DNA of 64,000 nucleotides from Gallaecimonas sp. GXIMD4217 (GCF_038087665.1 NZ_CP149925.1:2108870-2172869); one strand, 5' to 3'; counted from the stretch's first letter, positions 1-10,262 are shown. Translations and numbers: made by a program. Notes: generated by a model from the letters alone, not told the origin.

Positions 1-891
1 GACCCCCTGGTCTACGACATCACCCGCAAGAGCTCCAAGCGCCTGGCCAAGCTGGTCACCGGCGAATGCGATGTCACCAGCCTGCCGGTGGCCTCGGAGC
101 TGGACGTGATCGCCGACAGGCCGGAGTTGAAGCTGCAGTCCAAACCGGGCCTCAACGTCGGCTTCTGGGCCTTCAATACCGAGCGACCGCCCCTCAACAT
201 CCCCAAGGTACGCCAGGCCCTGGCCCTGGCGGTGGACCACGACAGCATGCTGCAGGCCGTCTACTACGGCACCGGCACCAAGGCCCGTTCGCTGCTGCCC
301 AGCAGCAGCTGGGCCTTCGACGAGCAGGCCCCGGAGCCGAAGCAGGATCTGGAGTTGGCCAGGGAGCTGCTGGCCGAGGCCGGTTTCGAGAAGGGCTTCG
401 ATCTGGACATCTGGGCCATGCCCATCTCCCGCTCCTACAACCCCAACGCCCGCAAGATGGCCGAGCTGCTGCAGGCGGAGCTGGCCAAGCTCAACATCCG
501 GGTGCGCATCGTCTCCTACGACTGGAACAGCTTCCGGCGCCGCCTGGCCCGTGGCGAACACGACTCGGTGCTGATCGGCTGGAACTCCGACAACACCGAT
601 CCGGACAACTTCTTCACCCCGGTGCTGTCCTGCAGTGCCCTGGCCAGTGACGCCAACAGGGCCAACTGGTGCGATCCCGCCTTCGACGCCCTGCTGGCCC
701 AGGCCCTGAGTACGGCCGACAGGGAGCTGAGGCGCAAGTACTATCTCGAGGCCCAGCGCTACCTGGCCGAACAGATGCCGGTGGTGCCCATCGCCCACAG
801 CCTGCGCTTTCTGGCCAGCCAGACCGATGTCGAGGGCATGGAGCTCAAGGCCTTCGGGGCCATCTCCTTCGTCCGCGCACGGAGGCAATGA
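1..891 (+). CDS. sapA: SapA, peptide ABC transporter substrate-binding protein (5' end missing)
   Basis: The frame is open from the first base of the window, so the signal peptide and N-terminal lobe are missing; 296 codons remain. The protein is the periplasmic peptide-binding component (SBP family 5) of the Sap importer, which is linked in enterobacteria to antimicrobial-peptide uptake and resistance. The C-terminal lobe is recognisable from the GFWAFNTERPPLN stretch, the lysine-rich helix before a YDWNSFRRRL segment, and GWNSDNTDPDNFF. The stop touches the sapB start. Family membership is secure; the Sap assignment rests on the following sapBCDF order. OppA/DppA-type binding proteins are the main alternative. 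Confidence 0.9.
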   Translation, partial: DPLVYDITRKSSKRLAKLVTGECDVTSLPVASELDVIADRPELKLQSKPGLNVGFWAFNTERPPLNIPKVRQALALAVDHDSMLQAVYYGTGTKARSLLPSSSWAFDEQAPEPKQDLELARELLAEAGFEKGFDLDIWAMPISRSYNPNARKMAELLQAELAKLNIRVRIVSYDWNSFRRRLARGEHDSVLIGWNSDNTDPDNFFTPVLSCSALASDANRANWCDPAFDALLAQALSTADRELRRKYYLEAQRYLAEQMPVVPIAHSLRFLASQTDVEGMELKAFGAISFVRARRQ

Positions 892-1922
892 TGCTGGCCT
901 ATACCCTGCGCCGCCTCAACCTCTTCATCATTACCCTGCTGCTGCTGGGCCTGGTGGCCTTCAGCCTGACCCACCTGGTGCCCGGGGATCCCCTGCTGCA
1001 CCTGGTGGCCATCGACGGCCTGAACCAGATGGAGGTGACCGAGCTCAGCCGCCACTACCACCTGCACCAGTCCTACCCGGTGCAGTTCTACCACTACCTG
1101 GGCCGGGTGCTGGACGGGGATCTGGGCCTGTCCCTGGCCACCGGCCAGCCGGTGGCGGATGATCTGCTCAAGGCGGCCCCGGCCACCTTGGAGCTGGCCC
1201 TCTACGCCATGGCGGTGGCGCTGCTGATCGGCATCCCCGCCGGCACCCTGGCCGCCATGTACAAGCGTTCGGCCACCGATTACGCGGTGCAGAGCCTGGC
1301 CCTGCTCGGCTATTCCATCCCCATCTACTGGTGGGCGCTGCTGCTGGCGATGCTGTTCTCGCTGCAGCTGGGCTGGCTGCCCATCTCGGGACGGCTGAGC
1401 CTGCTCTACGAGATCCCCAGGGTCACCGGCCTGCTGCTGGTGGACATCCTGCTCTACGACAGCCCGCTGCGCGCCGCCGCCCTTGGCGACGCCCTGCGCC
1501 ACCTGCTGCTGCCGACCCTGGTGCTGGCCACCGTGCCCACCACTGTGGTGACCCGGCTGATGCGCTCGGCCCTGAGCGAGGTGCTCAAGCAGAACTATAT
1601 CCGCGCCGCCAAGGCCAGGGGCTGGCCGCTATGGAAGGTGGTGTGGCGCCACGGCATGCGCAACGCCCTGCTGCCGGTGGGCCAGCAGGTGGGGCTGCAG
1701 TTCTCCGCCCTGCTCACCGGCGCCATGATCACCGAGAGCATCTTCAACTGGCCCGGCCTCGGCAACTACCTGATCAATGCCATCTATGCCCGGGACTACC
1801 CGGCCATCCAGGGCGGCCTGCTGCTGCTGTCCGCCTTCGTCATCCTGGTGAGCGTGTTGAACGACCTGATCTTCATGGCCCTGGATCCGCTGAAGAGGAA
1901 GCGTCTCTATGCCCAGGCCTAA
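891..1922 (+). CDS. sapB: SapB, peptide ABC transporter permease
   Basis: This is an inner-membrane permease of the binding-protein-dependent transport family (BPD_transp_1), partner of SapC. It has an N-terminal transmembrane segment, a periplasmic region beginning near HLVPGDPLL, and a C-terminal permease domain with the cytoplasmic EAA-like loop (NYIRAAKARGWPLWKVVWRH). Two consecutive ATG codons lie at 888 and 891. A GGAGG ends two bases before the first, so the second has normal spacing and is chosen, giving 343 residues. The start shares one base with the sapA stop and the 3' end overlaps sapC by 14 bases. Confidence 0.92.
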   Translation: MLAYTLRRLNLFIITLLLLGLVAFSLTHLVPGDPLLHLVAIDGLNQMEVTELSRHYHLHQSYPVQFYHYLGRVLDGDLGLSLATGQPVADDLLKAAPATLELALYAMAVALLIGIPAGTLAAMYKRSATDYAVQSLALLGYSIPIYWWALLLAMLFSLQLGWLPISGRLSLLYEIPRVTGLLLVDILLYDSPLRAAALGDALRHLLLPTLVLATVPTTVVTRLMRSALSEVLKQNYIRAAKARGWPLWKVVWRHGMRNALLPVGQQVGLQFSALLTGAMITESIFNWPGLGNYLINAIYARDYPAIQGGLLLLSAFVILVSVLNDLIFMALDPLKRKRLYAQA

Positions 1923-2802
1923 CCTCTACTTCGAAGAGCGTATCCCTTCGCCGCTGCTGCGTACCTGGCTGGCCTTCAAGGCCAGCCCCATGGCCATGCT
2001 GGGCCTGTACCTGATGGGCTTTCTGCTGCTGGCGGCCCTGGTCGGCCCCTGGATCGCGCCCCACGGCCCCAGTGCCCAGAACACCGAGGCACTGCTGGTA
2101 CCGCCGTCCTGGGACCAGTCCGGCCATGTGGACTACTTCTTCGGCACCGACGATCTGGGCCGGGACCTGCTGTCGCGGCTGCTGCACGGTGCCCGCCTGA
2201 CCTTCGGCAGCGCCATACTGGTGGTGCTGGCCGCCGCCGTGGTGGGGGTCAGCATCGGCGCCCTGTCCGGCATGATGAAGGGCATCAAGTCGTCCGTGCT
2301 GCACCATTTGCTGGATACCCTGCTGTCCATCCCTTCCCTGCTGCTGGCCATCCTTATCGTCGCCATCCAGGGGCCGGGCCTGGACAGTGCCCTGATCGCC
2401 GTCTGGCTGGCCCTGGTGCCCCAGTTCGTCAGGGCCACCCACAATGCCATCGCCGACGAGCTGGAGAAGGAATACGTCATCGCCGCCCGCCTGGACGGGG
2501 TGCCCCCAACCCGGCTGATGCTGGACGTGATCTTTCCCAATGTCACCGAGGGCATAGTGCACCAGCTGGCCCTGGCCCTGTCGGCGGCCATCCTCGATAT
2601 CAGTGCCCTCGGCTTTCTCGGCCTGGGCGCCCAGGCGCCCCTGCCGGAATGGGGCACCATGCTGTCCGGCGCCATGGAGCTGGCCTACCGGGCCCCCTGG
2701 ACCGTGACCCTGCCGGGACTGGCGATACTGGTTTCCGTCCTGGCCACCAATCTGGTGGGCGACGGCCTGCGCAAGGCCCTCGGTGCCCGCCTGGAGCAAT
2801 AA
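1909..2802 (+). CDS. sapC: SapC, peptide ABC transporter permease
   Basis: This is the second permease subunit of the Sap peptide importer, 297 residues. It shows an N-terminal OppC_N-type membrane segment, a DPP/OPP permease signature (FFGTDDLGRDLLSRLLHGAR) and an EAA loop (EYVIAARLDGVPPTRLM). It overlaps the end of sapB by 14 bases and is followed with no gap by sapD, so the operon is translationally coupled. SapB and SapC would form the heteromeric pore energised by the two ATPases encoded downstream. Confidence 0.93.
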   Translation: MPRPNLYFEERIPSPLLRTWLAFKASPMAMLGLYLMGFLLLAALVGPWIAPHGPSAQNTEALLVPPSWDQSGHVDYFFGTDDLGRDLLSRLLHGARLTFGSAILVVLAAAVVGVSIGALSGMMKGIKSSVLHHLLDTLLSIPSLLLAILIVAIQGPGLDSALIAVWLALVPQFVRATHNAIADELEKEYVIAARLDGVPPTRLMLDVIFPNVTEGIVHQLALALSAAILDISALGFLGLGAQAPLPEWGTMLSGAMELAYRAPWTVTLPGLAILVSVLATNLVGDGLRKALGARLEQ

Positions 2803-3810
2803 ATGAGCCTGCTACTTGACGTACGCAACCTGACCATAGAGCTGGAAACCCCGGCCGGACGGGTCCAGGCGGTTGAACGCATCAACCTGGGCATCAGGGA
2901 AGGCGAGATCCGCGGCCTGGTGGGCGAGTCCGGCTCCGGCAAGTCCCTGCTGGCCAAGGCCCTGATGGGCCTGGAATCGGAGAGCTGGACCGTCCATGCC
3001 GACCGCATGCACTGGAAGGGCGTGGAGCTGACCGATCTCGAGCCCCAGGACAGGCGCGAGCTGATCGGCAAGGAGCTGGGCTTCATCTTCCAGGAGCCCA
3101 TGAGCTGCCTGGATCCCACCCAAGAGCTGGGCCATCAGCTGGAGGAGGTGATCCCCATGGCCGGCTGCCCCCTGCCCCGCTGGCACCTGCTGGGCCGGGC
3201 CAAGTGGCGCCGCCAGGAGGCCAAGGCGCTGCTGCACCGGGTCGGCATCAAGCACCATCAGCGGGTGATGGATTCCTATCCCCATGAGCTCTCCGAGGGC
3301 CTGTGCCAGAAGGTGATGATCGCCATGGCCATCGCCAGCAGCCCCAAGCTGCTCATCGCCGACGAGCCCACGGCCCAGATGGAGACCACCACCGAGGCGC
3401 GGATCTTCCGGCTGCTGGCCAAGCTCAACCAGCTCGGCAACATGTCGGTGCTGCTGATCACCCACGACCTGGAGTCCATCATCAAGTGGAGCCACAGCAT
3501 CACCGTCATGTACTGCGGCCAGACCGTGGAGACCGGCTCCACGGCCCAGATCACCCAGTCGCCGCACCATCCCTATACCGAGGCGCTGCTGCGCTCCATT
3601 CCCCATTTCGAGTCGGATCTGGAGCACAAGAGCCTGCTGCACACCCTGCCCGGCTCCATACCGCCGCTGCAGCACCTGCCCATCGGCTGCCGCCTGGGGC
3701 CGCGCTGCCCCAACGCCCAGAAGACCTGCGTGCAGAAGCCCGACGTCACCAAGATCAAGGACCACAGGTTCTACTGTCACTACCCCATCAACCTGGACAA
3801 GCCCAAATGA
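2803..3810 (+). CDS. sapD: SapD, peptide ABC transporter ATP-binding protein
   Basis: This 335-residue ATPase belongs to the Opp/Dpp D-type subunits. Walker A is GESGSGKS, Walker B is LLIADEP, and the C-terminal oligopeptide-transporter extension carries a cysteine-rich GPRCPNAQKTC segment. The ABC signature is degenerate (ELSEGLCQKVMIAMA instead of LSGGQ), a feature also seen in E. coli SapD and therefore useful for telling it from OppD/DppD. The start directly abuts the sapC stop, and the last four bases overlap the sapF start (ATGA). Confidence 0.93.
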   Translation: MSLLLDVRNLTIELETPAGRVQAVERINLGIREGEIRGLVGESGSGKSLLAKALMGLESESWTVHADRMHWKGVELTDLEPQDRRELIGKELGFIFQEPMSCLDPTQELGHQLEEVIPMAGCPLPRWHLLGRAKWRRQEAKALLHRVGIKHHQRVMDSYPHELSEGLCQKVMIAMAIASSPKLLIADEPTAQMETTTEARIFRLLAKLNQLGNMSVLLITHDLESIIKWSHSITVMYCGQTVETGSTAQITQSPHHPYTEALLRSIPHFESDLEHKSLLHTLPGSIPPLQHLPIGCRLGPRCPNAQKTCVQKPDVTKIKDHRFYCHYPINLDKPK

Positions 3811-4586
3811 GCGCCCTGCTGACCGTCAACGCGCTGGCCAAGACCTACATCAACAGGCGCGGCCTGCTGCGCAAGGAGGCCGTGCAGGCGGTGCAGGATC
3901 TGTCCTTCGAGCTGGAGGCCGGCCAGACCCTGGCCATCGTCGGCGAGACCGGCTCCGGCAAGACCACGGTCGCCAAGCTGCTGACCGGCGCCGAAAGGCC
4001 CAGCAGCGGCCAGATCAGCCTCGAGGGCCAGGTGGTGGACAGCCACACCGAAGGCAAGGCCTGCCAGTGGATCCGGATGATATTCCAGGATCCCTCCACC
4101 TCCCTGAATCCCAGGGTGACCATAGGCCGGCAGCTGGAGGAGCCGCTCAAGATCAACACCGAGCTGGGCGGTGCCGAGCGCTGGGCCCTGGTGGAGGCCA
4201 CCCTGAGGCGGGTGGGCCTGCTCAGCGAGCATGCCGACTACTACCCGCACATGATCTCGGGCGGCCAGAAGCAGCGGGTGGCCCTGGCCCGGGCGCTGAT
4301 CCTCGGTCCCAGGATCCTAGTGCTGGACGAGGCGGTCTCGGCCCTGGACGTGTCCATCCGCAGCCAGATCCTCAACCTGCTGCTGGAGGAGCAAAAGCGC
4401 AACGATCTGGCCTATGTGCTGGTCTCCCACAACATGGGCATCGTCAAGCACATCAGCGACTATGTGCTGGTCATGGACCACGGCCAGGTGGTGGAGCGGG
4501 GCCCCACGGCCCAGGTCTTCGCCAACCCCAGCCACGAGGTGACCCGGCGCATGCTCTACGCCCAGAACCTGCTGGGCAAGAGCTGA
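3807..4586 (+). CDS. sapF: SapF, peptide ABC transporter ATP-binding protein
   Basis: This is the second ATPase of the Sap system, 259 residues. It has canonical Walker A (GETGSGKTT), signature (MISGGQKQRVALARAL) and Walker B (ILVLDEAVSALD) motifs, unlike the degenerate SapD. The reading frame is open further upstream, but the ATG at 3807 overlaps the sapD stop as ATGA and begins the conserved LLTVNALAKTY N-terminus, so it is taken as the start. It is the last gene of sapABCDF and is followed after 15 bases by an intrinsic terminator. Confidence 0.93.
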   Translation: MSALLTVNALAKTYINRRGLLRKEAVQAVQDLSFELEAGQTLAIVGETGSGKTTVAKLLTGAERPSSGQISLEGQVVDSHTEGKACQWIRMIFQDPSTSLNPRVTIGRQLEEPLKINTELGGAERWALVEATLRRVGLLSEHADYYPHMISGGQKQRVALARALILGPRILVLDEAVSALDVSIRSQILNLLLEEQKRNDLAYVLVSHNMGIVKHISDYVLVMDHGQVVERGPTAQVFANPSHEVTRRMLYAQNLLGKS

Positions 4587-4601
4587 ATCGCCGCCATCAG
4601 A

Positions 4602-4625
4602 AAGGCCGCCCAGGGGCGGCCTTTT
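4602..4625 (+). terminator. Intrinsic terminator of sapABCDF
   Basis: An eight-base GC stem (AGGCCGCC/GGCGGCCT) with a four-base loop is followed by TTTTT. It lies just after sapF. The minus strand also has a short T run after the stem, so it could stop creA transcripts too. Confidence 0.85.
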
Positions 4626-4630
4626 TGGTT

Positions 4631-4709
4631 GTATAGGCTGGGCTCACTTGCCAGGTGTCGCCTGCCAGGCCTGGGTACCGAACAGCGGCACTATGGCGAT
4701 GGCGTCGTG
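4631..4709 (-). pseudogene. Duplicated 3' end of creA (tandem copy)
   Basis: Bases 4644-4691 are identical over 48 bp to 4732-4779, which encode the last residues and stop codon of creA. The 10-mer GTATAGGCTG also occurs at 4631 and 4710, marking the edges of a tandem duplication of about 79-88 bp. Read on the minus strand, the copy would encode AIAIVPLFGTQAWQATPGK and a stop, against AISTVPLFGTQAWQATPGK in the intact gene. It has no start of its own and is a gene fragment. Confidence 0.75.
4644..4691. repeat. 48-bp perfect direct repeat, copy 1
   Basis: This is the outer copy of the duplicated creA 3' end. It is identical to 4732-4779, with a start-to-start distance of 88 bp. Confidence 0.9.
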
Positions 4710-4731
4710 GTATAGGCTGCCTGGCAGCCGT

Positions 4732-4779
4732 TCACTTGCCAGGTGTCGCCTGCCAGGCCTGGGTACCGAACAGCGGCAC
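4732..4779. repeat. 48-bp perfect direct repeat, copy 2 (inside creA)
   Basis: This copy forms the 3' terminal codons and stop of the intact creA gene. A 15-base near-perfect palindrome (GGCTGCC-T-GGCAGCC, 4715-4729) lies between the two copies, just beyond the creA stop. Confidence 0.9.
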
Positions 4780-5190
4780 CGTGGAGATGGCATGGTGATG
4801 GCTGCCCTGGGTCTCCTTGGTGGAATAGGACAGGTAGATCAGGCTCTGGTGCTCACGGTCGAAGATACGGCGCACCTTGAGGCTCTTGAACAGCACCGAC
4901 AGCGAGTCCTTGAACACCACCTCGCCGTTCTTGCCCTTGTCGATACCGGCCAGCATGGCGGCGGTGATGGGGCCGGTCTGGCGGCAGGCGATGGACATGT
5001 CGGAGGGATCGGAGAAATCCAGGTCCGCCTCCACATGGGCCACGTGGCAGGTCACCCCGGCTATGGCCGGATCGGTAAAGCCCTTCACCACCACGTCCTT
5101 GGTGGTGAACCAGCCCAGGGAGACCCGGGCCGAGTCGCCGCCACAGCCGGCCAGCAGCAGCGGCAACAGGCACAATAACGTGCGTTTCAT
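4732..5190 (-). CDS. creA: CreA family protein, predicted lipoprotein
   Basis: This 152-residue protein matches the CreA family (periplasmic proteins of unknown biochemical role, named from the E. coli creABCD locus). Shared features are the TKDVVVKGFTDPAIAGVTC region, a SIACRQTGPI segment, GEVVFK, SLxVLFKSLKVRR, and a C-terminal NAIS-like AISTVP. The N-terminus is a lipoprotein signal with LAGC and Cys16 as the lipidation site; as I recall it, E. coli CreA has a plain signal peptide. A GGAG lies eight bases before the ATG. It stands alone here without creBCD, 48 bp downstream of ppiD, and its last codons are duplicated downstream. Confidence 0.85.
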   Translation of the reverse strand: MKRTLLCLLPLLLAGCGGDSARVSLGWFTTKDVVVKGFTDPAIAGVTCHVAHVEADLDFSDPSDMSIACRQTGPITAAMLAGIDKGKNGEVVFKDSLSVLFKSLKVRRIFDREHQSLIYLSYSTKETQGSHHHAISTVPLFGTQAWQATPGK

Positions 5191-5210
5191 CTTCCATTCT
5201 CCTCAACGAA

Positions 5211-5235
5211 AAAGCCCCGGACCGGCCGGGGCTTT
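5211..5235 (-). terminator. Intrinsic terminator of ppiD
   Basis: The stem AAAGCCCCGG/CCGGGGCTTT lies three bases past the ppiD stop, with T residues on the minus strand. It leaves almost no room for a separate creA promoter outside ppiD coding sequence. Confidence 0.8.
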
Positions 5236-5238
5236 GCG

Positions 5239-7119
5239 TCAGTTCTGCTCGTAGTAGAGCACCTCGGCTTCCGCCTTGAGGGCCTTGAGCAGTTGCTGGT
5301 AGGTGCCGTCGGCACGGCTGCGGCTCAGGGTCGCGGCCAGCTGGCCCACGGCGGCCTTGTCGGCCTCCTGCAGCTGGTAGTCGTTGACCTTGGTCAGCTC
5401 CAGTACCGCCACGTCGCCGTTGGCCAGGGTGACCTGCTCGACCGGGCTGGCCAGGGTCAGCTCGAAGGCGCCCCTGACCAGGGCCTGATCCAGCTGGAAG
5501 TTGTTACGGCCCACGGCCTCGCTGGTTTCGAAGCTGAGGCCGTTTTCGGCCAGCCAGGCACTGGCGTCTTCGCCCTGCTCCAGCTTGGCCAGCAACTCGG
5601 CGGCCTTGTCTTCGGCCAGTTGCCGTTGCTTCTCGGCCATCAGCTCGGCCTTGATCTCGGCAGCCACTTCCTCCAGGGCCTTGCGGCGGGCCGGCTTGTG
5701 ATCGGCCATGCGCACCACGAACACATGCTCCGGAGCCACTTCGATCAACTCGGAGTTGATGCCGTCAAGGATCACCATGTCGGAGAAGGCGGCATCCAGC
5801 ACCTTGGGATAACGCACCATGGCGGCGGGCTGGCTGCGGCTGAACAGCGGGCTGTGCTTGACCTCGACACCCAGCTCCTGGGCGGCAATGGCCAGGCTGT
5901 CCGGGTTTTCGAAGGTGGTGCGCTCCAGGATTTCCTGCTGCTCGTAGAAGCGCTCTTCGGCCTGCTGCTTGACCAGCTGGGCCTTGACGCTGTCCTTGAC
6001 CTCCTCGAAGGGACGGACCTGGCGCGCCTCAATGCCGGTCAGCTTGATCAGGTGGTAGCCGAAGCTGGATTTCACCGGACCCACGACCTCGCCTTCGCCG
6101 GTCATGGCGAAGACCGCCTCGTCGAAGGCCGGATCCATGACGCCCTTGTCGAACCAGTCCAGGTCGCCGCCGTTCTGGCCGCTGAAGGTGTCCTCGGAAT
6201 GGTCCTTGGCCAGGGCAGCGAAGTCCTCACCGGCGTTGATGCGTGCCAGCAGTTCCTTGGCCCTGCCCTCGGCGTCGTCGCCGGTCAGCAGGATATGGGC
6301 GGCACGGCGGCGCTCGGCACGCTCGAACTGCTTCTGGTTGTCCTGATAGTAGGCCTGCAGATCGTCGTCGCTGACCTCGATGGTCTTGGCGATGGCAGCA
6401 CCTGACAGCTCGATGAAGTCCAGGGCCACCTGCTCTTCGGCCATGTAGCCCTCGGGCCTGGCGTCGTAGCGGGCCTTCACTTCCTCGTCGCTCACCTCGA
6501 CCTGGTCGGCGAAGTCGGCGGCCTTGACGGTCAGGTAGCGGATGTCACGGGTCTGGCGGGAGGCGACGTATTGGGCCTCGGCCTCGGACGGCAGCACGAA
6601 GGCGCTGCTCAGCAGACCATCGATCAGCTGCTGGCGGCTCATGTCGGCGCGCATCAGATCCCGGAAGCGGCTCGGGCTCATGCCCTGGCTGCTGATCACG
6701 GCCAGGTAGCGCTCGTTGTCGAACCTGCCGTCGGCCTGGAAGGCCGGGATGGCGCGGATGGCTTCCTTGACCTGCTCATCGGATACCCGCAGGCCCAGCG
6801 CCGCCACTTCCTCGTCGGTGAGCTGCTGGTTGATGAGGCGGTCCAGCACGCCACGGCGCAGCTGCTTCACGTAGTTTTCATCGGCCATCAGCTGCTTGAA
6901 GAAGTCCCCCATCTGGGCTTCCATGCGGGCACGCTCGTTCTGGTAGGCACGCTCCAGCTCGTAGCGGCTGATGGTCTGGCCGTTCACTTCGGCCGCGGCA
7001 TTACGGGCGCCGCCACTGAGGTAGCTATATACCCCGGTCAACGCGAAAGAGAGGATCACCAGGCCAAGGATGAATTTGACGATCAGGCTCTGGGACCCTT
7101 CCCGGATCTTTTCCAGCAT
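5239..7119 (-). CDS. ppiD: PpiD, membrane-anchored periplasmic peptidyl-prolyl isomerase/chaperone
   Basis: PpiD is anchored beside the Sec translocon and assists folding of newly exported proteins. The 626-residue product has a short cytoplasmic N-terminus, one transmembrane segment (near residues 13-33, FILGLVILSFALTGVYSYL), a SurA-N-like chaperone region, and a parvulin domain at about 270-360 (AHILL, GGDLDWFDKG, FGYHLIKL). The frame continues eight codons upstream, but the ATG at 7119 gives MLEKIREGSQ, aligning with E. coli PpiD. It lies 66 bp past tRNA-Asp, most of which is a terminator, so its promoter must overlap the tRNA or rely on read-through. Confidence 0.94.
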   Translation of the reverse strand: MLEKIREGSQSLIVKFILGLVILSFALTGVYSYLSGGARNAAAEVNGQTISRYELERAYQNERARMEAQMGDFFKQLMADENYVKQLRRGVLDRLINQQLTDEEVAALGLRVSDEQVKEAIRAIPAFQADGRFDNERYLAVISSQGMSPSRFRDLMRADMSRQQLIDGLLSSAFVLPSEAEAQYVASRQTRDIRYLTVKAADFADQVEVSDEEVKARYDARPEGYMAEEQVALDFIELSGAAIAKTIEVSDDDLQAYYQDNQKQFERAERRRAAHILLTGDDAEGRAKELLARINAGEDFAALAKDHSEDTFSGQNGGDLDWFDKGVMDPAFDEAVFAMTGEGEVVGPVKSSFGYHLIKLTGIEARQVRPFEEVKDSVKAQLVKQQAEERFYEQQEILERTTFENPDSLAIAAQELGVEVKHSPLFSRSQPAAMVRYPKVLDAAFSDMVILDGINSELIEVAPEHVFVVRMADHKPARRKALEEVAAEIKAELMAEKQRQLAEDKAAELLAKLEQGEDASAWLAENGLSFETSEAVGRNNFQLDQALVRGAFELTLASPVEQVTLANGDVAVLELTKVNDYQLQEADKAAVGQLAATLSRSRADGTYQQLLKALKAEAEVLYYEQN

Positions 7120-7147
7120 TGCGTTGTCTCTTTTTAGGAACATCTAC

Positions 7148-7178
7148 AAAAAAGGCGCATCTCCCGGATGCGCCTTTT
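7148..7178 (-). terminator. Intrinsic terminator after tRNA-Asp
   Basis: The ten-base stem AAGGCGCATC/GATGCGCCTT is followed on the minus strand by seven T residues. It sits seven bases past the tRNA-Asp CCA end and within the 5' region of ppiD. Confidence 0.88.
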
Positions 7179-7184
7179 GGAATT

Positions 7185-7261
7185 TGGCGGAGTGGACGGG
7201 ACTCGAACCCGCGACCCCCGGCGTGACAGGCCGGTATTCTAACCAGCTGAACTACCACTCC
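7185..7261 (-). tRNA. tRNA-Asp (GUC)
   Basis: The 77-nt cloverleaf on the minus strand starts GGAGTGGTAG, carries the anticodon loop CTGTCAC (GUC), contains GGTTCGAGTCC in the T arm, and ends with an encoded CCA. The sequence is very close to E. coli tRNA-Asp. It is placed between hupB and ppiD, which are adjacent in E. coli. Confidence 0.97.
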
Positions 7262-7269
7262 TGCTTAGA

Positions 7270-7296
7270 TTGGGCGCCGGTTTCGCTGGCGCCCAA
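7270..7296 (-). terminator. Hairpin between hupB and tRNA-Asp
   Basis: The inverted repeat TTGGGCGCC/GGCGCCCAA has a nine-base loop, 11 bases past the hupB stop. There is no T run on the minus strand, so it may act as an mRNA 3' stabiliser or processing site with read-through into the tRNA rather than a full terminator. Confidence 0.5.
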
Positions 7297-7306
7297 GCAA
7301 GGCGAC

Positions 7307-7579
7307 TTAGTTGACAGCGTCTTTCAGAGCCTTACCAGCTTTAAAGGACGGGATCTTGGCCGCGGCGATCTCGATGGTAGCGCCGGTTTGCGGGTTGCGG
7401 CCGGTACGGGCAGCGCGCTCGCGAACAGCAAAGGTGCCGAAGCCAACCAGGGCTACCTGGTCACCGGCTTTCAGAGACTCGGTTACAGCGTCGGTGAAAG
7501 CGTCCAGTGCACGACCAGCAGCTGCTTTGGAAATGTCAGCACCAGCGGCAATTTTGTCGATCAGTTGTGACTTATTCAC
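7307..7579 (-). CDS. hupB: HU-beta, DNA-binding nucleoid protein
   Basis: The 90-residue histone-like protein matches HU throughout: [11 protein letters not shown] at the N-terminus, the GFGTF beta-arm base, RTGRNPQTG in the DNA-bending arm, and [12 protein letters not shown] at the C-terminus. The start codon is GTG at 7579, since the only nearby ATG (seven codons of sequence upstream) runs into a stop; AGGGG lies eight bases before it. A good sigma-70 promoter lies about 70-100 bp upstream. HU dimers bend and compact DNA. Confidence 0.97.
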   Translation of the reverse strand: MNKSQLIDKIAAGADISKAAAGRALDAFTDAVTESLKAGDQVALVGFGTFAVRERAARTGRNPQTGATIEIAAAKIPSFKAGKALKDAVN

Positions 7580-7648
7580 AATATCATCCCCTTCAATTGT
7601 TTTTATTGCCCCGCAGTAAATCTCCCAGAAACTGCGGTCTGCCGAGGT

Positions 7649-7677
7649 TTTATATCAAGCCTGTCTATCCAGTGCAA
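7649..7677 (-). promoter_or_regulatory. Sigma-70 promoter of hupB
   Basis: On the minus strand TTGCAC (7672-7677) and TATAAA (7649-7654) are separated by exactly 17 bases, about 70 bases upstream of the hupB GTG. Confidence 0.75.
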
Positions 7678-7769
7678 GCGTCCGGTTTGACGCCTTAAAG
7701 GTCGGGCAACCCTAGATAAAACAGGCCCTCGGGCAGGACGACCTGAAATCAAATCCTAGGCTATACCAG

Positions 7770-7797
7770 ACTCCGGGGCCCTGAAAAGCCCCGGAGT
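7770..7797 (-). terminator. Hairpin downstream of lon
   Basis: The stem ACTCCGGGGC/GCCCCGGAGT lies 15 bases past the lon stop. The T run is on the wrong side for lon (seven A residues follow on the plus strand), so efficiency is uncertain. Confidence 0.5.
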
Positions 7798-7811
7798 GCA
7801 AAAAAATGCCC

Positions 7812-10166
<2,355 letters not shown>

Positions 10167-10199
10167 GTTGGTCTCCATGAAGGGAGGCTGATAGGCGAA

Positions 10200-10228
10200 A
10201 GATGGGGCCTCCCCGTTCCCTTTTCAAG
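10200..10228 (-). promoter_or_regulatory. Sigma-32 heat-shock promoter of lon
   Basis: On the minus strand CTTGAAA (10222-10228) and CCCCATCT (10200-10207) are 14 bases apart, matching the RpoH consensus in both boxes. The lon start codon follows about 34 bases later. Confidence 0.85.
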
Positions 10229-10232
10229 GGAG

Positions 10233-10257
10233 AAAACGGGGCGCTGGGCCCCGTTTT
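10233..10257 (-). terminator. Intrinsic terminator of clpX
   Basis: AAAACGGGGC and its complement flank a four-base loop, five bases past the clpX stop, with a T run on both strands. It ends immediately upstream of the lon heat-shock promoter. Confidence 0.85.
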
Positions 10258-10262
10258 TCCAT

